A stretch of DNA of 64,000 bases, taken from the NCBI GenBank assembly GCA_947464275.1, contig CANHVU010000004.1, positions 98,195 to 162,194 of the forward strand, given 5' to 3'. Shown one piece after another: positions 8,880 to 16,934 of the stretch. Under the pieces are notes generated by a model that saw nothing but the letters and a program-made list of their open reading frames with translations, searched no databases and was not told the origin of the DNA. Position 1 is the first letter of the stretch. Each line of letters begins with the position of its first letter. The DNA is from Bacteroidota bacterium. Its GTDB lineage: Bacteria; Bacteroidota; Bacteroidia; UKL13-3. The translations under genes were made by a program, and so were the position numbers.

Positions 8880-8917
8880 CATCAAACGTCACTGCGAGGA
8901 ACGTAGCAGTCTCAAGT
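8880..8917 (+). repeat. Repeat module d, copy 3
   Basis: ACGTCACTGCGAGGAACGTA followed by GCAGTCTCAAG. It differs from the other two copies mainly by A-to-T in GAACGTAGC. It follows composite copy 5 just as copy 2 of module d follows composite copy 3. Confidence 0.75.
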
Positions 8918-8976
8918 TAACAAAGTTTACCGCACTTAGTCTGAACTATGATTTATTTGATTTTAATGATTTATTT

Positions 8977-9072
8977 GCCTTTGGTCAGTGTTTTCACCAA
9001 CCATTTTATGTAAGTCTTATTAATACCAAAATTTATAACAAAAAAAGTTAAGTCATTCCTTAGGAATCTCCC
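8977..9072 (+). repeat. Composite repeat, copy 6 (modules a and partial b)
   Basis: Module a hairpin with two mismatches (GGTCAGTG at 8983-8990, CACCAACC at 8995-9002), the ATGTAAGTCTTATTAAT tail, then a shortened module b (ATTCCTTAGGAAT) that breaks off after TCTCC. Confidence 0.75.
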
Positions 9073-9144
9073 TGGTATTAACTAGTTGCATTCCATTAAC
9101 TTTTATCACAGAACCCTAAAGAGAAAGTAATTTCATTTTATAAA

Positions 9145-9270
9145 CAGTCATTCCGAAGGAATCTCCTTTGTATGGCAACCAAGTTAGCTAATAGATAAGT
9201 CATTTTTTTCTACTTTCTTTTTACTTTTTGTTTGGGCAAAAAGTAAAGCAAAAAGCCCACCACTAAATCC
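9145..9270 (+). repeat. Composite repeat, copy 7 (module b and truncated module c)
   Basis: Module b (ATTCCGAAGGAAT, CAACCAAGTTAGCTAAT) is followed by the start of module c (TTTGGGCAAAAAGTAAAGC), which stops abruptly after CCACTAAATCC. The truncation point lies about 60 bases from the stop of the methyltransferase-HIT gene, so it may mark an insertion or recombination junction. Confidence 0.75.
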
Positions 9271-9328
9271 GCACATTATTATATTGATAGCTGCTGGCAT
9301 TTTGGGAATTTTGAAATTGTATTCATTA

Positions 9329-10189
9329 TCAATATTTCTGTTTTTCAGGTATAACGCCTCTTACTCCGCCTCTTGGTTCTTTTACATCACCTTCATATCT
9401 TGGAATTAAATGGATGTGAACATGAGGAACGGTTTGTCCTGCTGCTTCGCTGATATTTATTCCAATATTGAATCCATCAGGATTAAATTGTTTTGTCAAA
9501 ATTTCTTTTGCTTTGTTTAACATCAACCAACAAGCAGCTTGTTCTTTAAATGACAGTTCAAAATAATCTGAACAATGTTTTTTGGGAATAATTAAAGTGT
9601 GACCATTATTAACAGGAAACTTATCAAAAATAGCATAAGCTGTAGCCGATTCTAAAATCAATTCTCTTTCCGAATCTGGATTGCAAAACGGGCAATCAAG
9701 ATGATTTATTTTGCTTACTTGGTTGAAATGCTGGTATTCATATATTTCACAATTTTCGTTTTTGAAAATTGAGTGGTAATTCAAAACTACATTACATTGA
9801 TAAGTTGGTTTTTGATGAACTTTATGGGTTCTGAAACCTTCAAATTGTAAATCTCTTCTTACTGCAAAATAGGCTTTTCCAGTTGGCTTTAGGAGTTGTG
9901 AAATTTCCATCAATACATTTGCTTGTTCTTCTTGCATCAAAACATTAAGTACGTAAAAACAAATGATGGTATCAAACTTTTTTGTAGGATAAGTTGGAAA
10001 ATAATGTTTGTCGTACCCTACAACATTTATTCCTTTCGCATTCAATAACTCTACATCTTTACCAAAGCCGCAACCGAAATCTAATACATCGCCTATCAAT
10101 AAACTTCTATTCAATAAAAGTTTTGCTGGAAAGGAAAGTGTTTCTCTTTCTTTTGCTGTTAAATGATTGTATTGATTAGATTGTATCAT
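9329..10189 (-). CDS. Methyltransferase-HIT domain fusion protein
   Basis: 286 residues in two enzyme domains. Residues about 30-150 form a class I SAM-dependent methyltransferase: motif I LDFGCGFGKD (about 35-45), YDKHYFP at the end of strand 2, and FDTIICFYVLNVL as motif IV. There is no DPPY/NPPY motif, so it does not look like an adenine DNA methyltransferase. It is closer to the TehB/Methyltransf_11 type. Residues about 164-286 form a HIT domain: zinc-type CPFC (about 165), GHTLIIPKKH, and the catalytic HVHIHL triad (about 255-260) that hydrolyses nucleotide phosphoramidates or dinucleotides. The start overlaps the stop of the upstream HNH gene (ATGA), so the two form one operon. Repeat copies abut its 3' side. 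The substrate is unknown. Confidence 0.85.
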   Translation of the reverse strand: MIQSNQYNHLTAKERETLSFPAKLLLNRSLLIGDVLDFGCGFGKDVELLNAKGINVVGYDKHYFPTYPTKKFDTIICFYVLNVLMQEEQANVLMEISQLLKPTGKAYFAVRRDLQFEGFRTHKVHQKPTYQCNVVLNYHSIFKNENCEIYEYQHFNQVSKINHLDCPFCNPDSERELILESATAYAIFDKFPVNNGHTLIIPKKHCSDYFELSFKEQAACWLMLNKAKEILTKQFNPDGFNIGINISEAAGQTVPHVHIHLIPRYEGDVKEPRGGVRGVIPEKQKY

Positions 10190-11241
10190 TTTAAAAACTC
10201 AAAGCCATTGTTTGATGCAATAGTAATTAGAGGTTGAATCCTTTCTTTAAACTTTTCTTTAGAAAAATTCTTGTCTAAGTCAGGAAATATCGTCAAGTAA
10301 TCTTCAAGAAATTTGTTCTTAGGGTTTTTATCCATCACAATTTTAATGGCTGTTTTTTGCATATCAAAAAACGAATTGAAATACTTTTCAAGTGGTGGAA
10401 GTTTATCACTCTTAGAACTATTGAATGATTTGTCAGCAGGAATTAAATTCCAAATCAAATCGTGAGAAACAAAATTATAAGGAATAAAATGTTCAACAGC
10501 ATAATTTCCAATTGTGAGTTTCTCTCCAGTATAAATACATTTTACCGAACCAAGTTCATTTAATACCAAATCCCAAAATCCTTTTCGTTGTGTTATTAAA
10601 CCACTTCTTTGTGCTGGCTTAATCAACTTGTTAGGAATATCTGGAACATTTGGATTTTTTGATTGCAAAAACAAAGCTAAATTCCAATAACAAAAATCTT
10701 TAAGTACTCTTGCGTTTGAAGTCAAATAATTTGTCCAATTGGGATTGATTGCAATACTGGTATCATGTAAGGCATACAAGCAATTTTCTTTGAAATTTTT
10801 GGAATCAGAATAAATTCTTTTCTGTTGTTGACTATCGGTTTCGTTTGTTATTTTGGGAAACCATGGACTTAAAAACCAGTGAGGAACATTTTTATTAAAA
10901 TGCCAAAGTTGTCTTTCAGTTTCTCTGTTTGTTGTTGCACAGAGTTTTTGAAAAACTAAATGTTGTTTTTCATCAATTGATATTTTTTCAATTTGATTTA
11001 ATGCTTCAATTACTTGTTGAATTAAATCTTGCTTGCCAAATGAAATACGAAAATAATTTACCGTGTACCATGCATTAGATATCATTCTAGCAAATAAATT
11101 TCTTTTGGAAACATTTAAGTTCCCTTTTTCAACTTCTTGCAAAATGGATAGAAGCCAATAATACTTGTAAGTTGCAGAAGTATTATTGAAACAAGCTGCT
11201 AAAAGATTAACAGGTAAACTATTTGAATTAGGCAGTTGCAT
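10186..11241 (-). CDS. HNH endonuclease-domain protein
   Basis: 351 residues. The N-terminal two thirds are largely helical and unfamiliar, opening with PVNLLAACFNNTSATYKYYW. An HNH-type core lies at residues about 230-282: CIYTG, then VEHFIPYNFVSHDLIWN, then NLIPADKSFNSSKSDKLPP. That gives the conserved His, the central Asn and the NxxKSD end of the betabetaalpha-metal fold, and the second Cys pair of zinc-bound HNH proteins is missing. It should cut or nick nucleic acid, though the target is unknown. It is first in a two-gene operon, overlapping the methyltransferase-HIT gene by four bases. The setting between dispersed repeats suggests an accessory or defence module; that part is inference. 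Confidence 0.8.
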   Translation of the reverse strand: MQLPNSNSLPVNLLAACFNNTSATYKYYWLLSILQEVEKGNLNVSKRNLFARMISNAWYTVNYFRISFGKQDLIQQVIEALNQIEKISIDEKQHLVFQKLCATTNRETERQLWHFNKNVPHWFLSPWFPKITNETDSQQQKRIYSDSKNFKENCLYALHDTSIAINPNWTNYLTSNARVLKDFCYWNLALFLQSKNPNVPDIPNKLIKPAQRSGLITQRKGFWDLVLNELGSVKCIYTGEKLTIGNYAVEHFIPYNFVSHDLIWNLIPADKSFNSSKSDKLPPLEKYFNSFFDMQKTAIKIVMDKNPKNKFLEDYLTIFPDLDKNFSKEKFKERIQPLITIASNNGFEFLK

Positions 11242-11618
11242 TTAAATCTTTAATTTTATATTATAAATTTCTCTATTAGTTTTTCCTTAAGTTGTCGAAA
11301 CATCTTTTCTAATGAAAAGTCTTATTTTTTACAAATTAATTCAATTTTTATTTCTTATTGACACCATCTAGATTTTATTTATTAACCTTTTATGCAATTA
11401 GTTCTTAGTTCGAAGTTTTTAGTTCAAAGTCCTGAGTTTTTTATGGATTATGTCCCTCCTATCCAGCTTAAGGTTTTAGTTTTATGGAAGCTAAAAACAA
11501 TATGCGTGAAAGTCTGCATTAATATGCGGCATCTGCGTGAAAGCTTTCCAACCCAAACCATTCAAAATTTTTTACTTTAACAATACCTTTTAAAGTTTAA
11601 ATTCGCTCCAACTGAAAT
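11242..11618. other. Intergenic region with degenerate low-complexity repeats
   Basis: 377 bases of divergent upstream sequence for the HNH operon and the DUF4175 gene. It holds a run of TTAGTTC-type repeats at about 11398-11436 (TAGTTCTTAGTTCGAAG, TTTTTAGTTCAAAGTCC). A TCTGCGTGAAAG-type repeat occupies about 11502-11543. I see no gene. The 62-codon ORF at 11392 is built from the repeats. Confidence 0.5.
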
Positions 11619-14600
11619 ATGCAAAGCAATTACGAAGTATTAATTCAAAAATTAGAAGCGTTTATTCGCAAGTATTATAAAAACCAACTGATAAAAGGAG
11701 CTATTTTTTTTATAACAGCCTTTGTGTCGAGCTATATATTAATTGCCACTTTAGAATATTTTGGTAGGTATAACTCCACCATTAGAGCGGTAATATTTTT
11801 TACCTTTTTAGCTTTTACTACTTTTTGTTTGGTAAAATATATTTTAGTGCCCATAGCAGGTATTTTTAAGCTGCGTAAAACCATTAATTATGAACAAGCA
11901 TCGCTTATTATTGGAACCCATTTTTCTAATGTGAGCGATAGTTTATTAAATACTTTACAGCTTAAAAATACTGCCAATAATCAAGTTGATAATAGTTTGT
12001 TGATTGCAGCTATTGAGCAAAAAACCAGTCAGTTAAATCCTGTTCCTTTTCAAAAAGCCATTAACTTTAAAGCCAATCTAAAATATGTAAAATTTGCTTT
12101 GGTGCCTTTGGCAATTATAGTGTTACTTAGTTTTGTAAAACCCGATATTTTAAGCGATGGCGGTAAACGCATTTTGCAATACAATACTGCATTTGCACCT
12201 GTGGCACCTTTTACTTTTACCATTGAAAATACTGACTTAAATGCTGAACAGTTTACCGATTTTGATTTACAAGTAAAAGTAAGTGGAAAGCAAATTCCTG
12301 ATGAGGTTTTTATTGCCATAGACGGTAATAGTTATAAGTTACAAAAGGCAGATAAAACCCATTTTACTTATAGTTTTAAAAATATTCAAAAAACCACTGT
12401 TTTTAACTTACAAGCCGATGAGTTTAGCAGTAAAGATTATACACTTGATGTGGTGGCTAAACCCATTATTTTAGGTTATCAAGTTAAATGTACTTATCCG
12501 GTTTATGTGGGTAAGCGCAGCGAAGTATTGAATAATCCTACTGATTTTACAGTACCTGCGGGAACTGTGTTAACATGGTTATTTACCAGCAAACAAACCA
12601 GTAAAATAGAGTTAGGTTTTGACAATAAAATAGCTGACGCAAAAATGGAAGATGATGGACATTTTTCGTTTAATAAAAAAGTGTTTTTAAGCCAAAATTA
12701 TTTTATAAAAAACAGCAATTTAACCAAGGCCAAAGGCGATTCGATGAATTATAATTTAACCGTAATTCCTGATGCATATCCAACAATAAGTATTGATGAA
12801 AAAAGTGATTCGGTTACTGGTAAACAAATATATTTTATTGGCGATGGCAGCGATGATTATGGATTAACCAAACTTACTTTTAACTACCATTTTATTAATA
12901 GCGAAAACAAAGAAAAGGTTAATAAAACGGTGGTAAAACCTATTGCCATTGATAAAACCCAAAATCCAATTAGGTTTAATTATTATGTTAATTTAAGCGA
13001 AATAGGTTTGGAACCTGGAGATGAATTGGAATATTATTTTGAGCTTTGGGATAATGATGGTGTATTTGGTGCTAAATCAATCAAATCGAAAACAGTGGTT
13101 TTTAAAGCTGCAAGCAATAAGGAAATGAAAGAGCAAAGTAGTAAAAATGCAGAAGCCATGAAGGATAAAATGGAAGATGCTTTGAAAGAGGCCAAAGAAT
13201 TGCAAAAAGATTTGAAGCAATTGCAACAAAAAATGCTTGAAAAGCGAGAGCTGACTTGGGAGGAAAAACGCAAAGCAGAAAGTATTTTAAAGCAACAACA
13301 AGAATTACAAAAGAAAATTGAGGACTTAAATAAAGAGTTTAAGTTAAACAATCAGCGCGAGCAAGAGTATAAAAAAGAGGCAGAGAATATTTTACAAAAG
13401 CAGCAACAAATTGAAAAAATGTACAATGAGTTGATGAACGATGAAATGAAACAATTGATTAAAAAAGTGGAAGATATGATGAAACTTCAAAACAAAGATC
13501 AATTGAAACAGCAAATGGAAAATATGCAGTTGAATAACAAAGATGTGGAGAAGGAATTGGATAAAATGCTGGAAATGTACAAGGAGTTAGAGTTGGAGAA
13601 AAAAATGGATGAAGCTACCAAAAACTTGGAAGATTTAGCCAAAAAGCAAGAAGATTTGGAACAAAAAACCGATGATAAAAATAGCAATGCTGAAGATTTA
13701 AAAAAGCAGCAAGATGAATTGAACAAACAATTTGATGAAATAAAAAAAGACCTGAAAGACATTGAAAAACAAAACAATGAATTAGAAGATAAACAAGAAT
13801 TAGCCGATACCAAAGAGGAAGAAAAAAGCATAGAAAAAGACATGCAAGAAAGCAGCGAGGATTTGAAAAGTGGCAAACAAAAACAAGCCAAAAAGAAACA
13901 AAAACAAGCTGCTGATAAGATGAAGGAAATGGCTGAAAAAATAAAGCAAAAGAAAAGTGATCAAGAAGCTGAACAAGCCGAAATTGACATCAATGCTTTG
14001 CGCGAAATTATTGAAAACTTAGTAGAATTAAGTAAGCAACAAGAAGCTTTAATGGTTAAGTTTAAAGATATAAATGGTTATAATCCGCAGTTTGTGCAAT
14101 TGGGGCAAGACCAAAGAAATTTAAAAGAGAATGCCAAAATTATAGAAGATAGTTTAACAGCCTTGAGTAAACGTGTAGCTGAAATTAGTTCATTTATTGA
14201 TAAAGAAGTTACCAAAATGAATTTCCAAATGGATAAAGCTACTACTAATTTTGGAACGCGCAATATTCCTCAAATAAGAACAAGTCAACAAACTGCCATG
14301 ACCCACATGAATAACTTAGCTGTGATGCTGAGTGATGTGTTAAAACAAATGCAGCAAGAACAGGAAGGAAAAGAACAAGAAGGAAAAGGCCAAAAAAGCG
14401 GTAAGAAAAAAGGGAAAGGCCAAGGCAAGGGAAAAGGAGAAGGCAGTGGCAAAAAAAGCATGAGTCAACTTAAAAAAATGCAAGAAGAGTTGAACAAACA
14501 ATTGCGCGTAGGCATGAATAAAAATGGCAACGATAAAGGCAATAAACCTGGGCAAAAACCCGGGGAAGGACAAGGAATGGGAAGTGAAGGTTTTGCTAGA

Positions 14601-15014
14601 ATGGCTGCGCAACAAATGGCTATTAGACAACAATTACAAAAAATGCTAAGCCAAATGGATGCTAAAGAAAAAGAAGGTTTGGGAGGTAGTGGTAAATTGC
14701 AAGAAATGCAAAAACAAATGGAACAAACCGAAAAAGAATTGTTCAATAAAAGACTGACCCAAGAAACTATCAATAGACAGCAAGATATTTTAACTCGTTT
14801 GTTAGAAAGCGAAAAGGCTGAAAAGAAACAAGAACAAGATAAAAAACGTGAGGCTGAACAAAGCAAAGAAAAAGACCGTAACGCACCTCCGCCTGTTTTT
14901 AATAATTATATTAATAAAAAGAACAAGGAAGCAGAAATTTTAAAAACTGTTCCTTCCGAACTAAAACCGTATTATAAAAATAAAGCTAATCAATATTTGA
15001 AGAAGGCAAGTTGA
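11619..15014 (+). CDS. DUF4175-family large coiled-coil membrane protein
   Basis: 1131 residues. The N terminus has two membrane helices (about 24-45 and 56-78) and a third near 148-168, then a beta-rich periplasmic-like region to about residue 490. Residues about 494-900 are a highly charged Lys/Glu/Gln coiled coil. A Gly/Lys-rich linker (about 915-947) and a further Gln/Met-rich coiled coil with a Pro-rich patch (DRNAPPPVFNNY) follow. This matches the Bacteroidota DUF4175 proteins by architecture; their function is unknown to me. ATG start at 11619. It stands alone, with low-complexity repeats on both sides. Antisense ORFs in the coiled coil are shadows of the Lys/Glu codons. Confidence 0.82.
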   Translation: MQSNYEVLIQKLEAFIRKYYKNQLIKGAIFFITAFVSSYILIATLEYFGRYNSTIRAVIFFTFLAFTTFCLVKYILVPIAGIFKLRKTINYEQASLIIGTHFSNVSDSLLNTLQLKNTANNQVDNSLLIAAIEQKTSQLNPVPFQKAINFKANLKYVKFALVPLAIIVLLSFVKPDILSDGGKRILQYNTAFAPVAPFTFTIENTDLNAEQFTDFDLQVKVSGKQIPDEVFIAIDGNSYKLQKADKTHFTYSFKNIQKTTVFNLQADEFSSKDYTLDVVAKPIILGYQVKCTYPVYVGKRSEVLNNPTDFTVPAGTVLTWLFTSKQTSKIELGFDNKIADAKMEDDGHFSFNKKVFLSQNYFIKNSNLTKAKGDSMNYNLTVIPDAYPTISIDEKSDSVTGKQIYFIGDGSDDYGLTKLTFNYHFINSENKEKVNKTVVKPIAIDKTQNPIRFNYYVNLSEIGLEPGDELEYYFELWDNDGVFGAKSIKSKTVVFKAASNKEMKEQSSKNAEAMKDKMEDALKEAKELQKDLKQLQQKMLEKRELTWEEKRKAESILKQQQELQKKIEDLNKEFKLNNQREQEYKKEAENILQKQQQIEKMYNELMNDEMKQLIKKVEDMMKLQNKDQLKQQMENMQLNNKDVEKELDKMLEMYKELELEKKMDEATKNLEDLAKKQEDLEQKTDDKNSNAEDLKKQQDELNKQFDEIKKDLKDIEKQNNELEDKQELADTKEEEKSIEKDMQESSEDLKSGKQKQAKKKQKQAADKMKEMAEKIKQKKSDQEAEQAEIDINALREIIENLVELSKQQEALMVKFKDINGYNPQFVQLGQDQRNLKENAKIIEDSLTALSKRVAEISSFIDKEVTKMNFQMDKATTNFGTRNIPQIRTSQQTAMTHMNNLAVMLSDVLKQMQQEQEGKEQEGKGQKSGKKKGKGQGKGKGEGSGKKSMSQLKKMQEELNKQLRVGMNKNGNDKGNKPGQKPGEGQGMGSEGFARMAAQQMAIRQQLQKMLSQMDAKEKEGLGGSGKLQEMQKQMEQTEKELFNKRLTQETINRQQDILTRLLESEKAEKKQEQDKKREAEQSKEKDRNAPPPVFNNYINKKNKEAEILKTVPSELKPYYKNKANQYLKKAS

Positions 15015-15263
15015 TTTGTGAGGTGTGAATTGTGATTTGTGAGATGGGATGTGTGAAAGGTGAGATGGGATTTGTGATTTGTGAATTATGGCTTTTGATT
15101 AAAAATTCAATGTTATTTAATTGAGCATTTTATTTAAATTGAAACTCGTTTTGTCCAAAGGCTTTCAGACGAAACGAATTTCTATCAATTAAACAAGCAT
15201 CAATAACCAATAAACTAAGTACTAAGTACTATGAACTAAGTACTTTAAACTAAAAACTATGAA
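15015..15263. repeat. Low-complexity repeat tract after the DUF4175 gene
   Basis: Two imperfect tracts. At about 15018-15090 variants of GTGATTTGTGAGATGGGAT are repeated. At about 15210-15268 variants of ACTAAGTACTATGAACTAAG are repeated, running up to the MBL gene stop. The second is the reverse complement of the type seen at 11398-11436, so the DUF4175 gene lies between inverted copies of one repeat type. Confidence 0.6.
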
Positions 15264-16094
15264 CTAAATTGTCAAAATTTCATTTACCCTCACCCCTTTT
15301 TCTGTTTGATGTACCGAGCACATTTCGTTAAAAGGATCGTGTTCAAAATACAATAAATAATTGTTTTCAGCAGCAGTATTTAGTATAGAAACTTTTTCTT
15401 TCATGGTATCTAACGGACGCACATCGTAACCCATTACGTAAGGTGTAGGTATATGCGCCATAGTTGGAATTACATCTGCTAAATAAATTAGTTTGGTATC
15501 TTTATATGGCACAATTGGGTGCATCATATTATTGGTATGGCCAATGGTATAAAGTAAATCAATGTCGTTATGAAATTTTTCGCCTGCTTTGAGTAGTTTT
15601 AATTGACCGCTTTCTTCAATTGGTAAAATATTTTCCTTTAAAAAACTGGCTTTTTCGCGCGGATTTGGAGCAATGGCTTCTTGCCAATGCGCATCAGCAA
15701 TCCAATAAGTTGCATTTTTAAAAGTAGTTTCGTACTTGGTTCTATCGTTATTCCATTTGATACTTCCACCGCAATGATCAAAATGAAGATGTGTTAAAAC
15801 CATATCGGTAATATCGTTTACACTAAAACCATGAGCAGCCAACGATTTTTCTAAAGTAAAATCGCCATGCATATAATAATGACCAAAGAATTTATCATCC
15901 TGTTTATTGCCCATTCCATTATCAATTAAAATAAGCCTATTGCCATCTTCAATTAATAAGCAGCGCATGGCTAAACTAATCATATTGTTTTCATCGGCAG
16001 GGTTTAGTTTATTCCAAATTGATTTAGGAACAACGCCAAACATGGCTCCTCCATCTAATTTAAATCGGCCGGTTTCTATGCTGTATAAGTTCAT
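15264..16094 (-). CDS. MBL-fold metallo-hydrolase
   Basis: 276-residue metallo-beta-lactamase-fold hydrolase. The zinc-binding motif THLHFDHCGG lies at residues about 98-107 (HxHxDH). Further metal ligands are expected at GHTNN (about 185), at the Asp in LADVIPT and at YFEHDP near the C terminus. There is no signal peptide, so it is cytoplasmic. The layout resembles lactonase or quorum-quenching-type and other short MBL hydrolases, but the substrate cannot be read. It lies downstream of truB on the same strand, 79 bases apart, with low-complexity GTGTTGAAG-type repeats between. Confidence 0.85.
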   Translation of the reverse strand: MNLYSIETGRFKLDGGAMFGVVPKSIWNKLNPADENNMISLAMRCLLIEDGNRLILIDNGMGNKQDDKFFGHYYMHGDFTLEKSLAAHGFSVNDITDMVLTHLHFDHCGGSIKWNNDRTKYETTFKNATYWIADAHWQEAIAPNPREKASFLKENILPIEESGQLKLLKAGEKFHNDIDLLYTIGHTNNMMHPIVPYKDTKLIYLADVIPTMAHIPTPYVMGYDVRPLDTMKEKVSILNTAAENNYLLYFEHDPFNEMCSVHQTEKGVRVNEILTI

Positions 16095-16173
16095 TTTGAG
16101 TGTTAAAGTGTTGAAGTTGTGAAGTGTTTATGTTTGGAAAGTGTTGAAGTGTTAATGTTGGATGGTTGGATTG
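16095..16173. repeat. Low-complexity repeat between truB and the MBL gene
   Basis: Loose repeats of GTGTTGAAGTTGTGAAGTG type followed by GGATTGTTATATTGTTATAT. No gene or clear hairpin. It is the same style of filler as at 15018-15090 and 40431-40503. Confidence 0.45.
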
Positions 16174-16920
16174 TTATATTGTTATATTGTTTTCATTATT
16201 ATTTTCTAAAAATTCTTCGATGGTAACTGAATTTTGCAAATTATAATCTCCGCTTGCTGTTCGGCAAAGTGAATTTAAATGTGCGCCATTATTTAGTTTT
16301 TTGCCAAAGTCATAAGCAATACTACGAATATAAGTTCCTTTACTACAATTTATTTTAAAGTAAACCAAAGGCAATTCAATGGCAGTTATTTCAAAATTAT
16401 GAATGGTAATTGGCCTTGGATTTAATTCTATTTCCTGGCCTTTTCTTGCAGCATCATAAGCTCTTTGTCCGTCTTTTTTTATAGCAGAAAATACAGGAGG
16501 TAATTGCAATTGTTCGCCAACAAAACTTTTAGCTGTAGCTTCAATCATTTCATTGGTAATTCCGCTAATATCATAGGTTTCGTTTACTTCTGTTTCCTTA
16601 TCGTAACTAGGTGTGGTTGCTCCTAAAAATATGCTGCCTGTATATTCCTTTTCAGTAGCCATGTATTGGTCAATATTTTTGGTTTCCTTTCCAATACAAA
16701 TAATTAATAAGCCGGTAGCCAACGGATCTAAGGTGCCTGCATGACCTACTTTTATTTTCTTTTTGCCAACATTATTAGCTTTTAAAGTTTCTATATGAAA
16801 CTTGGTAATGGCGTACCTTAATTTATTAACTACCTGAAAACTTGTCCAACCTAATGGTTTGTTTACCAACACTACATCTTGTAATGGATTAATAGAAACA
16901 ATTGTTTTACTTTTTTGCAT
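16174..16920 (-). CDS. truB: tRNA pseudouridine(55) synthase
   Basis: Makes pseudouridine 55 in the T-loop of tRNAs. 248 residues from the ATG at 16920 (a TTG one codon upstream is less likely). VNKPLGWTSFQVV near residue 20 and GHAGTLDPLATGL at about 58-70 contain the catalytic Asp. RAYDAARKGQEIEL and CSKGTYIRSIAYDFG are the other TruB motifs. The long PUA domain of enterobacterial TruB is reduced to a short tail, as is usual in Bacteroidota. The start is 14 bases after the ftsK stop, so it is probably in an operon with ftsK. Confidence 0.96.
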   Translation of the reverse strand: MQKSKTIVSINPLQDVVLVNKPLGWTSFQVVNKLRYAITKFHIETLKANNVGKKKIKVGHAGTLDPLATGLLIICIGKETKNIDQYMATEKEYTGSIFLGATTPSYDKETEVNETYDISGITNEMIEATAKSFVGEQLQLPPVFSAIKKDGQRAYDAARKGQEIELNPRPITIHNFEITAIELPLVYFKINCSKGTYIRSIAYDFGKKLNNGAHLNSLCRTASGDYNLQNSVTIEEFLENNNENNITI

Positions 16921-16934
16921 CAAATATTTTTATT

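Noticed and set aside
3946..9270. A CRISPR array explanation for the repeated blocks.
   Set aside because: Repeats are long, of several kinds, irregularly spaced and not separated by unique spacers; no cas genes.
9329..10189. Calling the methyltransferase half a DNA adenine or cytosine methyltransferase of a restriction system.
   Set aside because: It lacks the NPPY/DPPY motif and the PCQ cytosine motif; it looks like a small-molecule or generic class I methyltransferase.
11392..11580. A 62-codon plus-strand ORF before the DUF4175 gene.
   Set aside because: Built from low-complexity TTAGTTC-type and TCTGCGTG-type repeats, with no plausible protein features.
12050..14866. Several minus-strand ORFs (61-133 codons) inside the DUF4175 gene.
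   Set aside because: Antisense shadows of Lys/Glu/Gln-rich codons, giving Ser/Phe/Cys-rich strings.
15264..16094. Naming the MBL hydrolase an acyl-homoserine lactonase.
   Set aside because: The fold and metal motif alone do not give the substrate, and there is no quorum-sensing context.
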